Assembly (NCBI RefSeq): GCF_004210375.1
Contig: NC_134830.1
Location: 11,532,001-11,596,000, forward strand
Source: Tachypleus tridentatus
Taxonomy: Eukaryota > Arthropoda > Merostomata > Xiphosura > Limulidae
Reading direction: 5' to 3'
DNA length: 64,000 nt
Below are positions 37,055-46,879 of the stretch, piece after piece (position 1 is the stretch's first letter; every line of letters starts with the position of its first letter). Below the pieces are notes generated by a model, which was not told the DNA's origin, did no database searches, and saw only the letters and a list, made by a program, of their open reading frames with translations. The position numbers and the translations under genes are program-made.

Positions 37055-37322
37055 GGGCCTGGCATGGCCTAACGCGTGCGACTCGTAATCAGAGGGTCGC
37101 GGGTTCGAACCCGCGTCGCGCCAAACATGCTCGCCCTCCCAGCCGTGGGGGCGTTATAATGTGACGGGCAATTCCACTATTCGTTGGTAAAAGAGTAGCC
37201 CACGAGTTGGCGGTGGGTGGTGATGACTAGCTACCTTCCCTCTAGTCTTACACTGCTAAATTAGGGACGGCTAGCACAGATAGCCCTGGAGTAGCTTTGT
37301 GCGAAATTCCAAAACAAACAAA
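37055..37322 (+). mobile_element. tRNA-derived SINE, family 1, full length, apparently young
   Basis: Plus strand with a perfect 11-bp target duplication ctcttataact (37044-37054 and 37323-37333). The head lacks about 12 bp in the D-arm (ggcatggcctaacgcgtgcg). Confidence 0.95.
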
Positions 37323-37951
37323 CTCTTATAACTTTTAAACTGTTTACAAATTAATATATACGCCGTCACTAAGTACAGAACTTGAGTGTAATAGAGTTCA
37401 TGTTATCACTTTCCTTCATACTCTGGCTGTTGTTCATGCGATGTGTGTCCGACATGTGATTTCCGAATCGTTTATTATTCCATAGAGGATATCCGGAATG
37501 CCTCTTTATGAAATAGTATGAATATCCGTTTTATTCTCCATCGTGGATGTGTGATAATTGTATGTCGTAAAGAGCTGTTGCATAACCAGTTTCAGAACGA
37601 TAACACTACACACGAAATCCCAAAAATGTCAAAATGTAGTTCTGATACATTCCGTTCCACCGTGACTATATATCGGATGTGGCTGTCGTGTGACATGCTG
37701 ATTTGGGTTCCAAAACGTTTTTAAAATATAACGTGATAAAATTCTGTGTTTCAAGCAAAATATGATGAAAAATCACTACTTATAACAAATGTGGAAATTT
37801 TATGATACTTCTAAGATACTATGAAAAAAAAACTGGATCAAATGTTATTTTTCCCATAAGATCAGTAAATGTAAAATGAATACAATTTTATTGTTCATAA
37901 ACACTTGAAGTCCTCATTTTACTGACTTAAATAAAATGTACAGACCTTGTA

Positions 37952-38074
37952 CGCTCCCCACCAGTGGAGCGGTATGTCCACGGATTTACAACGCTATAAT
38001 CAGTGGTTCGATTCCTCTCGGTGGGCTCAGCAGATAGCCCGATGTGGCTTTGCTATAAGAAAACACACACACAG
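37952..38074 (+). mobile_element. Short tRNA-derived SINE, family 2, full length
   Basis: Box A-like agtggagcggtatgtc and box B ggttcgattcc, then cagcagatagcccgatgtgg, ctttgctataag and (AC)n. A 10-bp target duplication agaccttgta (37942-37951 and 38075-38084) shows it was retroposed as a unit. Confidence 0.92.
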
Positions 38075-38160
38075 AGACCTTGTATTTCACGGGCCAGTGT
38101 TCCTCACAATGTACTTAAAAGACTTAGTTGCCTTGTGTCACAAAACCTGCTAACAGATCA

Positions 38161-38445
38161 GACAGTTATTCTAAACTTACTTTTTTCGTTACAAATCACC
38201 CCAAAAAGACAGTTCTTCTAAATCTACCTTTATCATTACAAATCACCCCAAAAAGAGAGTTCTTCTAAATCTACCTTTCTCATTACAAATCACTCCAAAA
38301 AGACAGTTCTTCTAAATCTACCTTTCTCGTCACAAATCACCCCAAAAAGACAATTCTTCTAAATCTACCTCTCTCATTACAAATCACCCCAAAAAAAAGT
38401 TCTTCTAAATCTCTACATTTCTAATTGCAAATCCCTCCGAAAAAG
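38161..38445. repeat. 47-bp tandem repeat, about six copies
   Basis: Monomers begin at 38161, 38208, 38255, 38302 and 38349, each exactly 47 bp apart, with a partial, more diverged sixth. Consensus phrases are gacagttcttctaaatctac and attacaaatcaccccaaaaa. Confidence 0.95.
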
Positions 38446-38754
38446 ACAAAAACGTTGTACTGTTTGTAGACTAATTTTGTATAGTTTTCCTCTCTTAAAT
38501 GACGAAAGACTTTATTGAAAGTCAAGACTCCTTGCTGATTTATTTCTATGACAAAGCATGTTTAGGTCTTCTTGAGTTTGAACCATAAACCATAATTTCC
38601 CAGTATACTACCAAGAGAACTAAGTCCTCTAATGACTGAGATGGTATAGATATTAAAGTATGTGTCAAAATCCTTAATCATCTCGGAGAAAAAGCGTTGT
38701 GTTTAATATACTTCTTTATAGTAATTTCATATCTTCTGCAAGCGTAAAATGTAG

Positions 38755-38870
38755 GTCCCCCAAGGGTACAGTGCGGACCTATCCTATTAAAAACAGAGAT
38801 GCGGTACCCGTAATGAGTAAAACAGATATATCTCCATGTAGCTTTGTGTATAATACCAAACAACGAAAAG
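38755..38870 (+). mobile_element. Short SINE family 2 remnant
   Basis: gcggtacccgtaatgagtaa, then acagatatatctccatgtag and ctttgtgta, correspond to the box B region and tail of the copy at 13095. Confidence 0.6.
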
Positions 38871-39187
38871 TATAGTATTTAGGAATGTTTATTTAAGTAA
38901 TACACATCATTACAAATATCTTTTTTTTATTATTTATACTTAAGTTGTTATTATCTTTAACTTAAAAGTCATCTTGTTTTATAACTACATTCTCTTTAAG
39001 TAAAATATATAATGTCCTAGTCTAATGATTTGTGAAATTGCTGAAATTATTCCGTTACAAAACTTAAAACTACCCTGTACCAATACCGTTCATAAATGTT
39101 TTTCTGAACCCTAACACTCCACATATGCATTTATTAGGTTCAGCTGTTGTATGTTTACACATCATAATAATCCCATTAGAATGCTTG

Positions 39188-39320
39188 TTTATTCGATGCA
39201 AGAGTCAGTTACATATTTTGTCTCTGGGTTCCATGGATTTACTTTAATTTTTATTTATTCGATGCAAGAGTCAGTTACATATTTTGTCTTTGGGTTCCAT
39301 GGATTTACTTTAATTTTTTT
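39188..39320. repeat. 66-bp tandem duplication (two copies)
   Basis: attcgatgcaagagtcagtt starts at 39191 and again at 39257. The copies differ by one or two bases. Confidence 0.93.
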
Positions 39321-39324
39321 TTAT

Positions 39325-39984
39325 ACGTTTGGTGAACCAAAATTTTGTAACCGAATTATTTTATTATCCCATGTAATTACATAAAATATGTGTACACTTT
39401 TCCTGTTCAATGATACTTTGATACACACAACTGATATACTCTTAATACTTTGTCATAAAATATGTTAATTTATTCCACTTCTTTTATAGAATGAGTAACA
39501 ATTGACTGAAGAATTAATATAAATTTTCCACCATGTAATTTGTAAGTGCCCTCACGATATCAAGCCTACGTTGCGAGAAATCGCACACTGCAGATAGCCT
39601 ATTTGTAATATTTTTGCTTATGAAAATAAAACAAAATTGTTACAGAATGTTTCGAAAAAGAGATTTATTTAGAAAAATATATCAAGTTATATCAATCAAA
39701 TATTTTCAAGTTCGTTTAAAGGAAAGATGAACATAAAATTGATTCTTAATAACCTTTCATTAAATGCACCAACGAAAGTGAATGCTTTTTGTTACGTTTT
39801 TCAAGTAGGATAATCATTTAAAAATTAGGCTTAACAAATGAAAAACCTCTGGTTCCAATTGCGATGTTCGTTTGAATTAAACAATGAAGGCGTGGTAGAA
39901 GCGTTCATTCCCTTACATAAATAGCGATACTAAAAAATATAATGTAGAAATGGAAGCACCATCATGAAATAATACACATTTCTG
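39325..39984. other. No gene recognised
   Basis: AT-rich. A phrase near 39575-39610 (cactgcagatagcctatttg) may be a short-SINE tail scrap. Nothing else is supportable. Confidence 0.4.
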
Positions 39985-40030
39985 TGCAAAAACGGCTCGT
40001 TTGGGTTGAGAAAATATTTTACATAAAAGA

Positions 40031-40072
40031 GCGAACAACGTTTCGACCTTCTTCAGTCATCGTCAGGTTCAC
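40031..40072 (-). ncRNA. Hammerhead-ribozyme-like motif in PLE 3' terminal sequence
   Basis: Read on the minus strand: gtgaac, ctgacga, tgac-tgaagaag-gtc, gaaacgtt, gttcgc. It matches the motif at 24340-24381 except for a change in stem II (gacc to gact) that leaves a shorter stem. The core gaaacgt is intact. Confidence 0.55.
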
Positions 40073-40196
40073 AAAGAAAGAGGTAACTGACTGGAAGCTG
40101 ACCACATGCTTGAAAGGGGTTGTGTAACTGAGTGTCGGAATGTAGAGGGCGGTATTAGATGTTTGAATATATAATTTTATTTATATTATTATATTA

Positions 40197-41317
40197 ATAT
40201 AGGTATAAAGGCTTTCCTTTATATTGGTTTATTTTGGGTTTAAGTTGTTGTATAAGTAAGGCTTCTTAAATTTTGCGTTTGTTTATGTTTGTTTCTTTAT
40301 TTAGTATTTGAGTGTTTTCTATGGTTATGTTGTGTTTATTTGACTTGCAGTGTTCGAAAACGTGTGAAGGTGATTCTTTATGTTCTTTGAATCTGGTTTC
40401 CATTTTTCTACTTGTTTCTCCAATATAGAAGTCGTGGCGGTTATCACATTGTATTTTATAAATAATGTTGGTGTGGTGTTTGTCAGTGTAGTTTTTACAT
40501 AATATAGACCTCAGTTTTGTGCCTGGTTTTTGAATAAATTTGGTATTAACTGGAATGTCATATTTTGTTATCAGTTTTTGCCAAATGTTGGTTATTTGTC
40601 TGCTGATGTCGGGATTATATTGTATGCAGCAGTATATGGTTTCGTGATTATTTGATTCGTGAGATATATTTACTTTTGTTGGTTGATTTTGCTTTCTGTC
40701 TAGGTGTATGCGTATAATGTTTTCTACGGTTTGTGGAGGAAACTTATTGATGTTGATGAAGTATTGTTTTATTTTGTCTAATTCATCGTTAATTTTATCT
40801 GGTGAGCATAGTTTTATGGCTGTGTTTATTTGATTTCCTAGAATATTGAGTTTTTGTTTTGTTTCATGTACTGAGTCCCAAGGAATACATGGTCCAGTAT
40901 GGGTGATTTTTCGGTGGATTTCTGTTTTAAATTGTGTGTCGGTTCTTGTAATTTTGAAGTTAAGAAATGATATTTGATTGCTTTCTTCCTGTTCACATGT
41001 GAAGTTAATGTTGGGATGTATAGAGTTAATGTGATTGAAAAAAATTAAGTGTGTGTTCTGTAGATGTGAATCCTGCAATCGTGTCGTCTACATATCTGTA
41101 CCAGTATAGTGGTGGATGTAATGCTGTGTTAATTGCTTGTGTTTCAACTTGTGTCATAAAAATATTAGCTAGAACGGGTGATACTGGGTTGTCCATGCTT
41201 AGGCCATTTGTTTGTATATAGTTTTGGTTGTTGAACATGAAGTTTGTCTTTATCGTGGTGAATTCTATGAGGGTTGCTAATTGGTTGCTGGGAATTTCTA
41301 TAGTTGGGTTAGATATT
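40197..41317 (-). pseudogene. PLE reverse transcriptase C-terminal part plus GIY-YIG endonuclease
   Basis: From the 5' end the frame reads NPTIEIPSNQLATLIEF, GLSMDNPVSPVLANIFM (RT block 4) and LYWYRYVDDTIAGF (the YVDD catalytic box). The frame then shifts by one base near the A/T run at about 41038-41045 and continues as FNHINSIHPNINFTCEQEES and on to the GIY-YIG region (NIIYKIQCDNRHDFYIGE, METRFKEHKESPSHVFEHC). A lysine codon after NINKRKI has become a stop (near 40266); the related copy at 24 kb still has lysine there. Downstream codons continue in frame to a natural stop near 40197. It is truncated, frameshifted and cut by a nonsense change, so not functional as it stands. Confidence 0.92.
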
Positions 41318-41414
41318 CAAACATCTAACACCGCTCTCTACATTCCGACACTCAGTTACACAACCCCTTTCAAACATGTGATCAGCTTCCGGTCAGTTAC
41401 CTCTTTCTTTCTTT

Positions 41415-41456
41415 GTGAACCTGACGATGACCGAAGAAGGTCGAAACGGTGTTCGC
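41415..41456 (+). ncRNA. Hammerhead-like motif, core altered, in the inverted PLE repeat
   Basis: Same layout as at 24340-24381, but gaaacgtt reads gaaacggt. This changes the base expected before the cleavage-site nucleotide, so it is probably inactive. Confidence 0.5.
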
Positions 41457-41828
41457 TCTTCTACGTAAAATATTTTCTCAATCCAAACGAGCCGTTTCTG
41501 CATATATAAGTTGATACCTCATCGTTCGAAAAAGAACACTCGTATTTCTATAGTATCGATAGTATCGCCATCTGTTGGCCTTAGAAAACAATTTAATAAA
41601 TAGGGACAAACTCGTGTTGCTATTGCTATTTTGTAAGTAAAAGTTAATTTCAGTTTATCACAAAGACAGTAATATATTTGCTTTATTTCTATGTACAAAA
41701 TAAAAAGACGTAATGAAAAATATATAATATTACTGAATACGGTAACAAGAATTGTGTATATCTTAGTTTAAAAATCTAAATCTGTCTTCAACTTGAAAAT
41801 ATCATTTAGCAATGAATCTGAAATTCTT

Positions 41829-42158
41829 CTAAGTGAATCTATTTTTATGTCTGAGATGTCTTAAACGTTTCAGGTACTTTTGGAGAACTTGGGCATCATG
41901 ATTAAATAATTTTATGCTGTTACAGTCTGGGTCTACCAACTTTCGACCTTTATTTCTTATGCAACGCAGAGCACATCGACGTCCGTTGTATAATCCTGGT
42001 TCCCAGATTGTTACACACATGGCACAATTATGAATGCAAAGGTGAAGCTTACTGCGCATGCTCGATCCAACGTTCTTGTCGTCCTTTTCATTGTTTTCTG
42101 AAAATACCGTCATTACACCGCTGATGACATACAGGATAAAGTATGTAAATCTACGGTT
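41829..42158 (-). CDS. EH: Eclosion hormone-like neuropeptide precursor, main exon
   Basis: The minus-strand exon runs from a splice acceptor (tttttttatttag, AG at 42160-42159) to a stop at 41831-41829, 109 codons plus the stop. It begins NRRFTYFILYVISGVMTVFS, a hydrophobic signal-peptide-like stretch. The mature part has six cysteines in CIHNCAMC, then GRRCALRCIRNKGRK, then DPDC, spaced C-x3-C-x2-C-x13-C-x3-C-x12-C. Eclosion hormones have nearly the same cysteine spacing and the words CI.NCA.C, C..SCI..KGK and P.C. Known family role: secreted neuropeptide acting through a receptor guanylyl cyclase in moulting behaviour. The C-terminal tail after the last cysteine (ending KNRFT) is longer and more basic than in insects. 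The initiating methionine probably lies in an upstream exon; the in-frame ATG at 42113 would cut the signal peptide. The frame is intact. Confidence 0.82.
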   Translation of the reverse strand, partial: NRRFTYFILYVISGVMTVFSENNEKDDKNVGSSMRSKLHLCIHNCAMCVTIWEPGLYNGRRCALRCIRNKGRKLVDPDCNSIKLFNHDAQVLQKYLKRLRHLRHKNRFT

Positions 42159-42306
42159 CTAAATAAAAAAATACCGTCATTACACCTCTGATGACATACA
42201 GGAAAAAAGTAAGTCAATCTACGGTCCTAAATAAGAAAATACCGTCATCACACCGCTGATGACATACAGGAAAAAGTAAGTAAATCTACGGCCCTAAATG
42301 AGAAAA
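42105..42306 (-). repeat. Three tandem copies of the splice acceptor and signal-peptide segment of the EH-like exon
   Basis: ctacggtcct-type words lie at 42151, 42219 and 42286 (68 and 67 bp apart), and accgtcattacaccgctgat-type words recur likewise. Each unit, read on the minus strand, contains a pyrimidine-rich tatttag acceptor and the start of the signal-peptide codons. Only the copy nearest the mature peptide is in frame with it. The outer copies run into stops if used. Confidence 0.9.
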
Positions 42307-42309
42307 AAC

Positions 42310-43179
42310 AAAATTAAAACTAAAAATCTCCTTTATAAAATTCCCAGCAAAACAAGGTCCTTACAATACATTATTTAAAATATGGCTGTTTTTTAAAACT
42401 TTTCCCAGAAAACGTAAAAATTTGGTGAATGGAAAGGTTAGTGCTGTTTAAATATTTTGTTGAACCATTATTAGATGAAGCTCTCTGTTAAAAGATTTTC
42501 AAATCATAATTCACTAATTTTTTTTTATTTTTAGCAGAGCCTAAAATTAGCTTTTTTTATTATTGTTTTCATGCGGGCAAAACACACATAGAATGATGAA
42601 ATACTCAAGTAAATTCTAGATATATATATAAATAAAACAAAGCGACATATGATAATCTGCTTTTAAACGTATAATTACTAGCTTGATAGACAGTTTAAAA
42701 CTAATACTTTAGTGCTGCGTATCTTCCAAAAACAGGTTTCATTCTTTGGTGGACTGGGCCTGAGAAAGTGCGTAGAGTATCAGGCCTATAGAGCAGATGG
42801 TGCGAAGTTGGAGGTCTAGCTGAACACTCTACACTTTCAGCTGTGGACACTTTATAAAAATGAGAATAGATCATGCTGCTGGTTGAGAGCACTTGTGTGT
42901 GATGCTGCAGGACGGTTGATATCTCTAAACTAGGGATCTTTTGTGAGAAGTGAAGAAACCCAGCTAATGCCCATTCAAATCTTAACATTCTATTTCAATG
43001 CAACATAAATTTCCTAAGAATGAAATATGATTTTAACAAAAATAAACATTATTATCTTAATAAGAAAGTATTTACACATGCATATCTATAAACAAATCAC
43101 TAGTAGTGTGACAGTTTAGCGTCGGATAATAGTGTAATTAAGTGAGATTCAACTGCATTCAAAATTACGAAAATGAGAA
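42310..43179. other. Probable 5' flank or intron of the EH-like gene; no exon recognised
   Basis: Upstream (minus-strand sense) of the EH-like exon. A minus-strand ORF at 42701-42988 (95 codons) is more GC-rich than its surroundings but has no family I recognise. The first coding exon of the hormone should lie here or beyond the gap. Confidence 0.4.
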
Positions 43180-43350
43180 GCGTTATAATGTGACGGTCAA
43201 TCCCACTATTCGTTGTAAAAAATAGCCCAAGAGTTGGCGGTGGGCAGTGATGACTAGCTGCCTTCTCTCATGTCTTACATTGCTGAATTAGGGACGGCTA
43301 GCGCAGATAGGGTTCGTGTAGCTTTGCGCGAAATTCAAAAAACAAACAGA
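43180..43350 (+). mobile_element. SINE family 1, head missing
   Basis: Starts at cgttataatgtgacggtcaa and runs through the body to an A-rich tail. The tRNA head is absent, as in a 5'-truncated retroposed copy. Confidence 0.92.
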
Positions 43351-43815
43351 AACAAAAAAAAACAAAACACACCTACAGATTAGATAAACACCCACAGCTG
43401 TCAAGTACGGAATAGAGATTGAAACCACATGAGGTTAAAATCCAAACCACAAAATGCTAGGTGGCATTTCTCAATGCATTTCATCGTAGAATGTTAGATA
43501 CAAAGGCGATAAAGGAAGACAGATCTGACTTAGGGTCCCTCTAACTATTAGACAATAACTTTCAATTTCATATATGTACATTCCATTGACATTATTACAG
43601 AATAATACGTTCGAGAGAAAATTAGATATATTTGAGAAAATGATCTTAATAGTAACTTATCTGGAAAAATTACTTTCTCGTGAAGACGAGTTACCACGGA
43701 GTTCAGATTTTCCTTTATTTCCAAATGTCGATACGTACAGCTGCTTCGTTTTCGATATTCGTTTGATTTCAACGTTGACGTTCAAAACAGACATTTTAGT
43801 TGAATAGTGACGTAA

Positions 43816-44315
43816 NNNNNNNNNNNNNNNNNNNNNNNNNNNNNNNNNNNNNNNNNNNNNNNNNNNNNNNNNNNNNNNNNNNNNNNNNNNNNNNNNNNNN
43901 NNNNNNNNNNNNNNNNNNNNNNNNNNNNNNNNNNNNNNNNNNNNNNNNNNNNNNNNNNNNNNNNNNNNNNNNNNNNNNNNNNNNNNNNNNNNNNNNNNNN
44001 NNNNNNNNNNNNNNNNNNNNNNNNNNNNNNNNNNNNNNNNNNNNNNNNNNNNNNNNNNNNNNNNNNNNNNNNNNNNNNNNNNNNNNNNNNNNNNNNNNNN
44101 NNNNNNNNNNNNNNNNNNNNNNNNNNNNNNNNNNNNNNNNNNNNNNNNNNNNNNNNNNNNNNNNNNNNNNNNNNNNNNNNNNNNNNNNNNNNNNNNNNNN
44201 NNNNNNNNNNNNNNNNNNNNNNNNNNNNNNNNNNNNNNNNNNNNNNNNNNNNNNNNNNNNNNNNNNNNNNNNNNNNNNNNNNNNNNNNNNNNNNNNNNNN
44301 NNNNNNNNNNNNNNN
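43816..44315. other. Assembly gap, 500 N
   Basis: Exactly 500 unknown bases, a conventional placeholder size, so the true distance is unknown. Confidence 0.99.
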
Positions 44316-44524
44316 ATCTTAAATAATGGCTTTTTCTAAGATAGTGATCGTTTTACAAATTATCATATATAAAAATATAAAAGATACAATACTTCTTTAG
44401 AATTATGTGAAGCGTTTGTTTGAATTTCTTACAAAGATCGTGTTAGTATTACGCAATTTAAGTTAACCATGGCTTCGGTATGTTTCAACATAGACAAATT
44501 TCTACAACTCATTACCTTTTATGC

Positions 44525-45810
44525 CAGGGTGGCCAAACTTGCTTAACGTAAGAACCACATACAATAAACTTCAGATGTTTGAGAGCTGCAACACAGGAAC
44601 AATTATTATACACTTTTTATTGTTACAAGTACATTTTGTTTCATAAATTTTATATAAATGCTAATCAATACATGTACCTAATAATATTTATCCGCGTATG
44701 TATTTTTAAACTGTTAATTCCGGCTGGTATGTTGTCAAGTCTTTACGAATTAGGTCCGTCAGGTGTTGATTTGTAAGGATTGCACGATTCTTCGACTTCA
44801 CAAACATCATTAGAGGTTACAGTGTTTCACAGCAGTATGTTGTGCTGAAAATGAGATGAGTCGCACACTGTTTTTTTTTTCTGTTCAGGATATTTTATTT
44901 CTGGAACTTACTTCCAGAACGCTATTGTAGAATGGGATTTATGGATCATCTTGTGACCCAGGTCCTCCTGTATTTTATTAGTTCCATTTCCTCAGCAGAT
45001 GATTCTGTAACAAGAGGTTCGACAATTGGACAATCATCACTGACCACATCAAGCATGAACGGATTTACAAGAAACGCGAAGCAGGGCTTTAGCTGATGCA
45101 AGTCCTCAAGCCTTTCTAGCAAATTTTGAAGCAGATCTTGTAATTTATCTTTGTATTGTTCCAATTTGATGTCTTTTATTTCAATATCAGATAATGTATT
45201 TATTCTCCTTTGAGATTGGGAAAGTAACTGAGTGTCTTGAAAATATGTCTCTTTGAAAAAGTCTAATTTCATTTTGAAAACTGAAAATTGTCTGAGTAAG
45301 ATCTGGAACAATCTTATCCTTCCCCTGGAGTGCCAAGTTGAGAGTTTGTAGATGAATCTTTATATCAGTAAGGAAGATTAGATCTTGCACCATTCATCTT
45401 TTTCCATTTGAGGATAGAATTTTTTTTTTCTTCAAGAAAAGTAATAATAGGCTTCAACAGATCCACAAAGCTATTTAAGATATTGCTGGTTGACAGCCAT
45501 CTCACAATGCTGTTTTTATTATTTATATGTGGAGACATTATTAAATCATGGATTAACTCCAATGTAGGAGGTAAAAGTTAACACTGGTAATTGTTCCAGC
45601 TACATCGATACATTTGATACAATAGAGACACGTTCACCACTATCTGTCAATATTTTCAATTTGTTTTTATTATTTATTTGTTAAGACATTATTAAATCAT
45701 GGGCGAGTTCACTGTAAAAGATAAAAGTTAACACTGATAATTGTTACAGCGATGTAGGTACGTTTGATAGAGTAGACACACGTTCACCACTATCTGTAAA
45801 TATATCCAAT
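44525..45810 (-). pseudogene. hAT-superfamily transposase-derived remnant (FAM200/GTF2IRD2/ZBED-like)
   Basis: The minus strand, with frameshifts, reads SIVRWLSTSNILNSFVDLLK, then DLIFLTDIKIHLQTLNLALQ, GKDKIVPDLTQTIFSFQNEI and RLFQRDIFSRH. In the next frame come LSDIEIKDIKLEQYKDKLQD, FAFLVNPFMLDVVSDDC and EEMELIK. The phrase LTDI..HL..LNL.LQGK is a hallmark of the hAT-type transposases from which FAM200, GTF2IRD2 and ZBED proteins derive. The left end at 44525 (cagggtggccaaact) resembles a hAT terminal inverted repeat. The other end was not found. A 151-bp partial tandem duplication lies inside (45534 and 45685). Frameshifts make it inactive. Confidence 0.82.
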
Positions 45811-46237
45811 TTTTCACAAGCTTCATCACTGTTTTCAAAATATTTTGTTAACACATCATAACTAAATATTTATAATTATCATAATCGTTTGTAAATAAAA
45901 AAAATGTTTTATACTTAAAATTAATGGTGAGAAATATATTTCTGTACATAAATATTAAAATTATATGATTATTTATTGATACTTTTATATTATCACAGAA
46001 CCAGTTTTATGTTTATAATTTAATCTAATATATGCTAATATATTTAGTTACTGTTTAATTATGTTTTAAACATTACATATATGTAATTATCATCATATGT
46101 TGAACTTTTTTCTTAGTTTGTATAATAAAAGATAAAACAATTTTTGACGTTATTAGTTTAATACAACATTAATTTATAACGTCCAAAAACCAGAAGGTAA
46201 AATAATCGGTATATTTTTCGCTCTTTCTCTCTACCGG

Positions 46238-46330
46238 TCAGTTTACAGATTTACAACCCTAAAATGAGGGGTTCGATTGCTCTCGGTGAACGCAGCACAT
46301 AGCCTGATGGGGCTTTGCTATAAAAAACAC
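46238..46330 (+). mobile_element. Short SINE family 2
   Basis: gtttacagatttacaaccct, ggggttcgattgctctcggt and cagcacatagcctgatgggg, then ctttgctataa, with a short tail. The box A region is weak. Confidence 0.75.
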
Positions 46331-46879
46331 TGTATTCTTCACTTACAGACTCTTTCTCAACTCAACAATAACCTTACTTCAAAGTTTAAAAATGCACTAA
46401 CAGCATTCACAAATCATTTGAAACAATAAATTTCATAATTCTATAAAGTTTGTTTAAAATAACAGATAAGCAAACAATGAAGTATAACTACAAAGAAGAG
46501 TTTTATTGATGGTGGAACATATTATATCATATTATAACATATTATATGTTTCAGTAAAACATTGGTCTGTGTTCTTAAGAATCAGAAGACCTATGTAAAG
46601 GTTTCATTAGGTAGTTGGAAAGATCAAAAAGTAATCGTTAGAAACACTAACTTTGTTTAGTTGAATATTCTTTATGACATTAATATTTTAATAATTATTT
46701 GAATTAATATATTATTTAATGAGACACTGATGAACGTGTTCGATGGTTACAGTTAAGCAGCTTATCAAGTTAATTATCAGTTCGATAATAAAATGCTGTA
46801 ATGTCGTGAAATCAATTTTATTTTATGTACTCTGTTCACTCTTGTTTGTTGGAAATGAACACCGGATTTTGACTTTGTA
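46331..46879. other. No gene recognised
   Basis: AT-rich spacer between a short SINE and the Tc1 remnant. Confidence 0.4.

Larger units (their letters stand above)
39985..41508 (-). mobile_element. Penelope-like element with inverted terminal repeats
   Basis: The body on the minus strand (41317 to about 40180) encodes the end of a reverse transcriptase and a GIY-YIG domain. Its own 3' terminal sequence is at 39985-40178. A second copy of that terminal sequence, in the opposite orientation, is attached at the other end (41312-41508). The element is 5'-truncated within the RT. PLEs are known for terminal repeats in direct or inverted arrangement. No clear target duplication was seen. Confidence 0.9.

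Noticed and set aside
43800..44339. 179-codon ORF across the gap
   Set aside because: It consists almost wholly of unknown bases.
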